Below the pieces are notes generated by a model, which did not search any database, had not been told where the DNA came from, and saw only the letters and a list, made by a program, of their open reading frames with translations. From Haloflavibacter putidus (GTDB taxonomy: Bacteria > Bacteroidota > Bacteroidia > Flavobacteriales > Flavobacteriaceae), in assembly GCF_006546625.1 (NCBI RefSeq), contig NZ_VIAR01000003.1:186001-250000 (forward strand): a DNA stretch of 64,000 bases, given 5' to 3'. The stretch's first letter is position 1; the number at the start of each line of letters is the position of its first letter. Below are positions 61,699 to 64,000 of the stretch, piece after piece. The position numbers were made by a program, and so were the translations under genes.

Positions 61699-62181
61699 TT
61701 ATTTTTTTAAATAGGTTAAATAGGTAAAGGCATAATTATGCTTTGCGTCTTTCTCGTGGTATTGTTCTTTTTTTAATTTCCATAAAGAAAAATCAATTTC
61801 AGGAAAATAAGTATCGGCGTTAAACTTGCCGTGTACGCGGGTTAATTCCATTTTGTCTGCAACCGGCAAACCAAGTTTGTAAATTTCGCCGCCGCCAATA
61901 ATAAAAGCTTTTTGGTTGCCTTCTACCATTTCTAAAGCTTGGTCTAAGCTATGCACAACGCTACATCCGGGTTTATTATAATCTTCTTGCCGGGTAATTA
62001 CAATATGTTTGCGGTTTGGCAAAGGTTTGGGGAAAGACTCAAAAGTTTTTCTTCCCATAATAATAGGATGTCCGGTGGTTATACGTTTAAAGCGTTTAAA
62101 ATCGTCTGGGAGGTGCCAAATGAGATCGTTGTTTTTGCCCAATTCATTGTTTTCTCCTATGGCGGCTATTATTGTTATCAT
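61699..62181 (-). CDS. folA: Dihydrofolate reductase
   Basis: The 160-residue enzyme reduces dihydrofolate with NADPH. Conserved features are the N-terminal IAAIGENNELGKNNDLIWHLPDD with the active-site Asp, the adenine-loop GRKTFESFP and the AFIIGGGEIYKLGL segment. It lies between a 2TM-protein gene (1 bp upstream) and the fructosamine-kinase-like gene (adjacent), all on the minus strand. Confidence 0.96.
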   Translation of the reverse strand: MITIIAAIGENNELGKNNDLIWHLPDDFKRFKRITTGHPIIMGRKTFESFPKPLPNRKHIVITRQEDYNKPGCSVVHSLDQALEMVEGNQKAFIIGGGEIYKLGLPVADKMELTRVHGKFNADTYFPEIDFSLWKLKKEQYHEKDAKHNYAFTYLTYLKK

Positions 62182-62182
62182 T

Positions 62183-62620
62183 TTACGAATTTAGTGGTGG
62201 GTGCCTAAATTTATCATCTTCATTAAAAGGCTTTGTTTTCTGGGGTAAGGGATGCTCTCTATCTACTTTTTTTTGTAGTTTTTCAATCCTAATCTGTTGT
62301 TTTTCTACCAATTTTTCCAATTGGTGTTCTTCCCATTCTTTTCCCATTAATTTATTTACAACAAAAACATTTATAGTATGAATTAAAATAAAGAAAAACC
62401 ACAGTAAAATTGCCCAAACAAACCAATCTATGCCTGAAATTTCGATTTCTGCACCAATATTTAAAACCACGTTTAAAATAATAAATAAAATAGAGCCGGC
62501 AACAAATGCTACAATGTGCGTTGTTAAAGCTCTTTTTTGTCTAATTCTGCGTTGCGCATTTTCTATTAATTCACGCTGCTGCGGATCAATTTTGGTGCTC
62601 TTTTTATCGGTACTTGCCAT
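62183..62620 (-). CDS. 2TM domain-containing membrane protein
   Basis: The 145-residue protein has two membrane helices (about 33-53, HIVAFVAGSILFIILNVVLN, and about 66-88, WFVWAILLWFFFILIHTINVF) joined by a short loop, then a coiled-coil (HQLEKLVEKQQIRIEKLQKKV). This is the 2TM (PF13239) pattern, found in Bacteroidetes and often beside histidine kinase domains. Here no kinase is attached. It ends 1 bp before folA, so it is co-transcribed. Confidence 0.82.
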   Translation of the reverse strand: MASTDKKSTKIDPQQRELIENAQRRIRQKRALTTHIVAFVAGSILFIILNVVLNIGAEIEISGIDWFVWAILLWFFFILIHTINVFVVNKLMGKEWEEHQLEKLVEKQQIRIEKLQKKVDREHPLPQKTKPFNEDDKFRHPPLNS

Positions 62621-62679
62621 AAATTAAATGTATCTTAGTCTTTACTCCAAATTTAACATTTTTAGTAAAAAAAGAGAGA

Positions 62680-63759
62680 ATGCTTATGAAGAATTTAAGA
62701 AAGCAATTTCCGGCGCATAAAACCCAAACTTACCTTAATACTGCAGGCGTTGGCTTACTATCTGAAACTGTTTTTGACTTTAAAGCAGATAAAAATTTAG
62801 ACTTATTGACTTTGGGAAGCGAATTTATGCAAAAGCACGAAACAATTTATGCAGAAGTACGTGAGGCTGTAGCCGAATTTTTAAACGGCAAGGCGCAATA
62901 TGTTACTTTGGTGCCCAATTTCTCAATTGGGTTTAATACGCTTTTAGAAGCAACACCGCAAAACACAAACTTTTTGCTTTTAAAAGAAGATTATCCTTCT
63001 GTAAATATGCCGGTAGAAGCGCGAAATTTTACAATTGATTACGTGCATATTCAAGAAAATTTAGAAGAGGCTATTTACAAAGCTTTTAAAATAAAACAAC
63101 CCAAAGTTTTTGTCTTTAGTATTGTGCAATACCTTAACGGAATAAAGCTATCGCAAGAATTTATAAAAGAATTAAAAAAGGATTTTCCCGATACTATTTT
63201 GGTAGCCGACGGAACACAATATTGCGGCACCGAAATATTTGCTTTTGAAAACTCCGGAATAGACGTTTTGGGGGTAAGTGCGTATAAATGGTTAAATGCC
63301 GGTTTGGGAGCAGGTTTTTTTATGTTTAAACCGGAAGTAGAAAACTTTTTTAAACCAAAAATGCTCGGTTATGGTTCTAATTTAGGAAAGTACAAAGAAC
63401 AACCAGATTGTTTTATTGGTAAATTTGAAGCAGGCCATTTAGACGCTACCAATATTGGCAGTCTATTACCGGCAATTAATTTGATTAAGCAAACCGGGCA
63501 AGAGAATATTCAGCTATATTTAGAAGAACTTTCGGGTAAAGTAAAAACTGCTTTATCTAATTTGAATTTGTTGGAAAAAAGTGTAGTAAACCGTAAGCAA
63601 CATTCTACTATTTTTAATCTAAAAGGAGACGACGCCTTGTTTAAAAAGTTAATGGCAAAAAATATTATCTGTTCGCAACGCGGCGAAGGCATTAGGGTGA
63701 GTTTTCATCATTATAATACGGTAGAGGACTTAAATAAATTACTGGAAATCATAACTTAA
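62680..63759 (+). CDS. Class V aminotransferase family PLP enzyme
   Basis: The 359-residue protein is of the class V (isopenicillin-N-epimerase / cysteine-desulfurase-like) type. It starts near LRKQFPAHKTQTYLNTAGVG, has VPNFSIGFNTLLEA (cofactor pocket), VADGTQYCGTEI with the PLP Asp, and the Schiff-base Lys203 in VSAYKWLNAGLG. The CSQRGEGIRVSFHHYNT end fits the family. The substrate is unknown. A second ATG (62686) two codons in may be the true start. It is divergent from the 2TM-folA run. Confidence 0.85.
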   Translation: MLMKNLRKQFPAHKTQTYLNTAGVGLLSETVFDFKADKNLDLLTLGSEFMQKHETIYAEVREAVAEFLNGKAQYVTLVPNFSIGFNTLLEATPQNTNFLLLKEDYPSVNMPVEARNFTIDYVHIQENLEEAIYKAFKIKQPKVFVFSIVQYLNGIKLSQEFIKELKKDFPDTILVADGTQYCGTEIFAFENSGIDVLGVSAYKWLNAGLGAGFFMFKPEVENFFKPKMLGYGSNLGKYKEQPDCFIGKFEAGHLDATNIGSLLPAINLIKQTGQENIQLYLEELSGKVKTALSNLNLLEKSVVNRKQHSTIFNLKGDDALFKKLMAKNIICSQRGEGIRVSFHHYNTVEDLNKLLEIIT

Positions 63760-63795
63760 AAACTATACTGCAATAAGTTTAAATTTGGCTCAACT

Positions 63796-64000
63796 TTACT
63801 TTTTCTGTTCTATTTCTGGTTCATTTGTCATTGGGAAAGTTTTTATTTTGTCTTTTATATACAATTCTAATTCGTGATCAGAATGAACCAAATCGATGGG
63901 AATTCCTTTGTTGTAAAAGAATTTGAGAACGTGCCCAAACTCAAACGGGTTTTCAGAAATTAAAATTTTTATAGATTTTTTTTCGTCAGTTTTTAAATAA
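63796..64000 (-). CDS. Partial protein, C-terminal 67 residues
   Basis: The minus-strand frame is open from the right edge to the stop at 63796, so the gene starts outside the window. The visible part reads LKTDEKKSIKILISENPFE, then FGHVLKFFYNKGIPIDLVHS and a Glu/Lys-rich end (NEPEIEQKK). I recognise no family. The composition and the absence of stops support a real gene. It is convergent with the aminotransferase gene. Confidence 0.6.
   Translation of the reverse strand, partial: YLKTDEKKSIKILISENPFEFGHVLKFFYNKGIPIDLVHSDHELELYIKDKIKTFPMTNEPEIEQKK

Overview
The window looks like a chromosomal segment of a low-GC Bacteroidota, most likely a member of the Flavobacteriaceae. The reasons are Bacteroidetes-type promoters (TAnnTTTG), a short RpoD without region 1.1, paired S46 dipeptidyl peptidases, a clade II type nitrous oxide reductase cluster, a fused E1 alpha-beta oxo-acid dehydrogenase, many small MKK...C lipoproteins and flavobacterial dispersed hairpin repeats. 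I see no rRNA, CRISPR array, transposase or phage gene.

Region 1 (1-11.8 kb) is part of a phenylacetate (paa) catabolic cluster: the end of a thiolase, PaaZ with an extra C-terminal DinB/DUF1569-like domain, an enoyl-CoA hydratase and PaaY. It is interrupted by a MazF-type toxin-antitoxin pair, by two secreted S46 peptidases (DPP7-like and DPP11-like by their specificity residue) and by a GNAT enzyme. It ends in decayed genes: a frameshifted and truncated phenylacetate-CoA ligase start and a TetR regulator broken by one extra base. A second, decayed copy of the thiolase 3' end lies just before the toxin-antitoxin pair.

Region 2 (11.9-18.9 kb) holds the E2 and fused E1 subunits of a branched-chain type 2-oxoacid dehydrogenase, separated by a 15-bp tandem repeat that encodes a 33-residue pentapeptide-repeat ORF and by a small GIY-YIG gene with no normal start codon. 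MscS, a TPR lipoprotein and a DUF2383 protein follow.

Region 3 (18.9-27.9 kb) is a denitrification/NO-defence island. An Rrf2 regulator with three cysteines and the iron-centre repair protein RIC face away from a long operon: cytochrome c lipoprotein, lipoprotein NosZ, a membrane protein, NosL, NosD, NosF, NosY and a 12-TM protein that resembles a heme-copper oxidase subunit I or NnrS.

Region 4 (28-50.3 kb) is mostly housekeeping: hutU, hemL, a GH73/LysM autolysin, GH3 and DUF2797 proteins, an amino-acid racemase with a sodium symporter and a GNAT enzyme, rpsU, rpoD, an AsmA protein, a FolK-deoxynucleoside kinase fusion, a TrmH/SpoU methylase and mutS. Region 5 (50.6-54.8 kb) has tRNA-Gly and tRNA-Leu, a decayed duplicate of the tRNA-Leu 3' end and terminator split by a perfect palindrome, a GluR0-like ligand-gated potassium channel, three tandem small lipoproteins of one family and waaA. 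Region 6 (54.9-64 kb) has a DegT aminotransferase, a barrel-less TonB plug protein, fabD, folA, a fructosamine-kinase-like gene whose conserved N-terminus can start only from a non-AUG codon, a class V aminotransferase and a partial gene at the edge.

Across the window the 9-mer TTTACGGAA and the palindrome TTCCGCGGAA recur far more often than base composition predicts, in coding and non-coding DNA.
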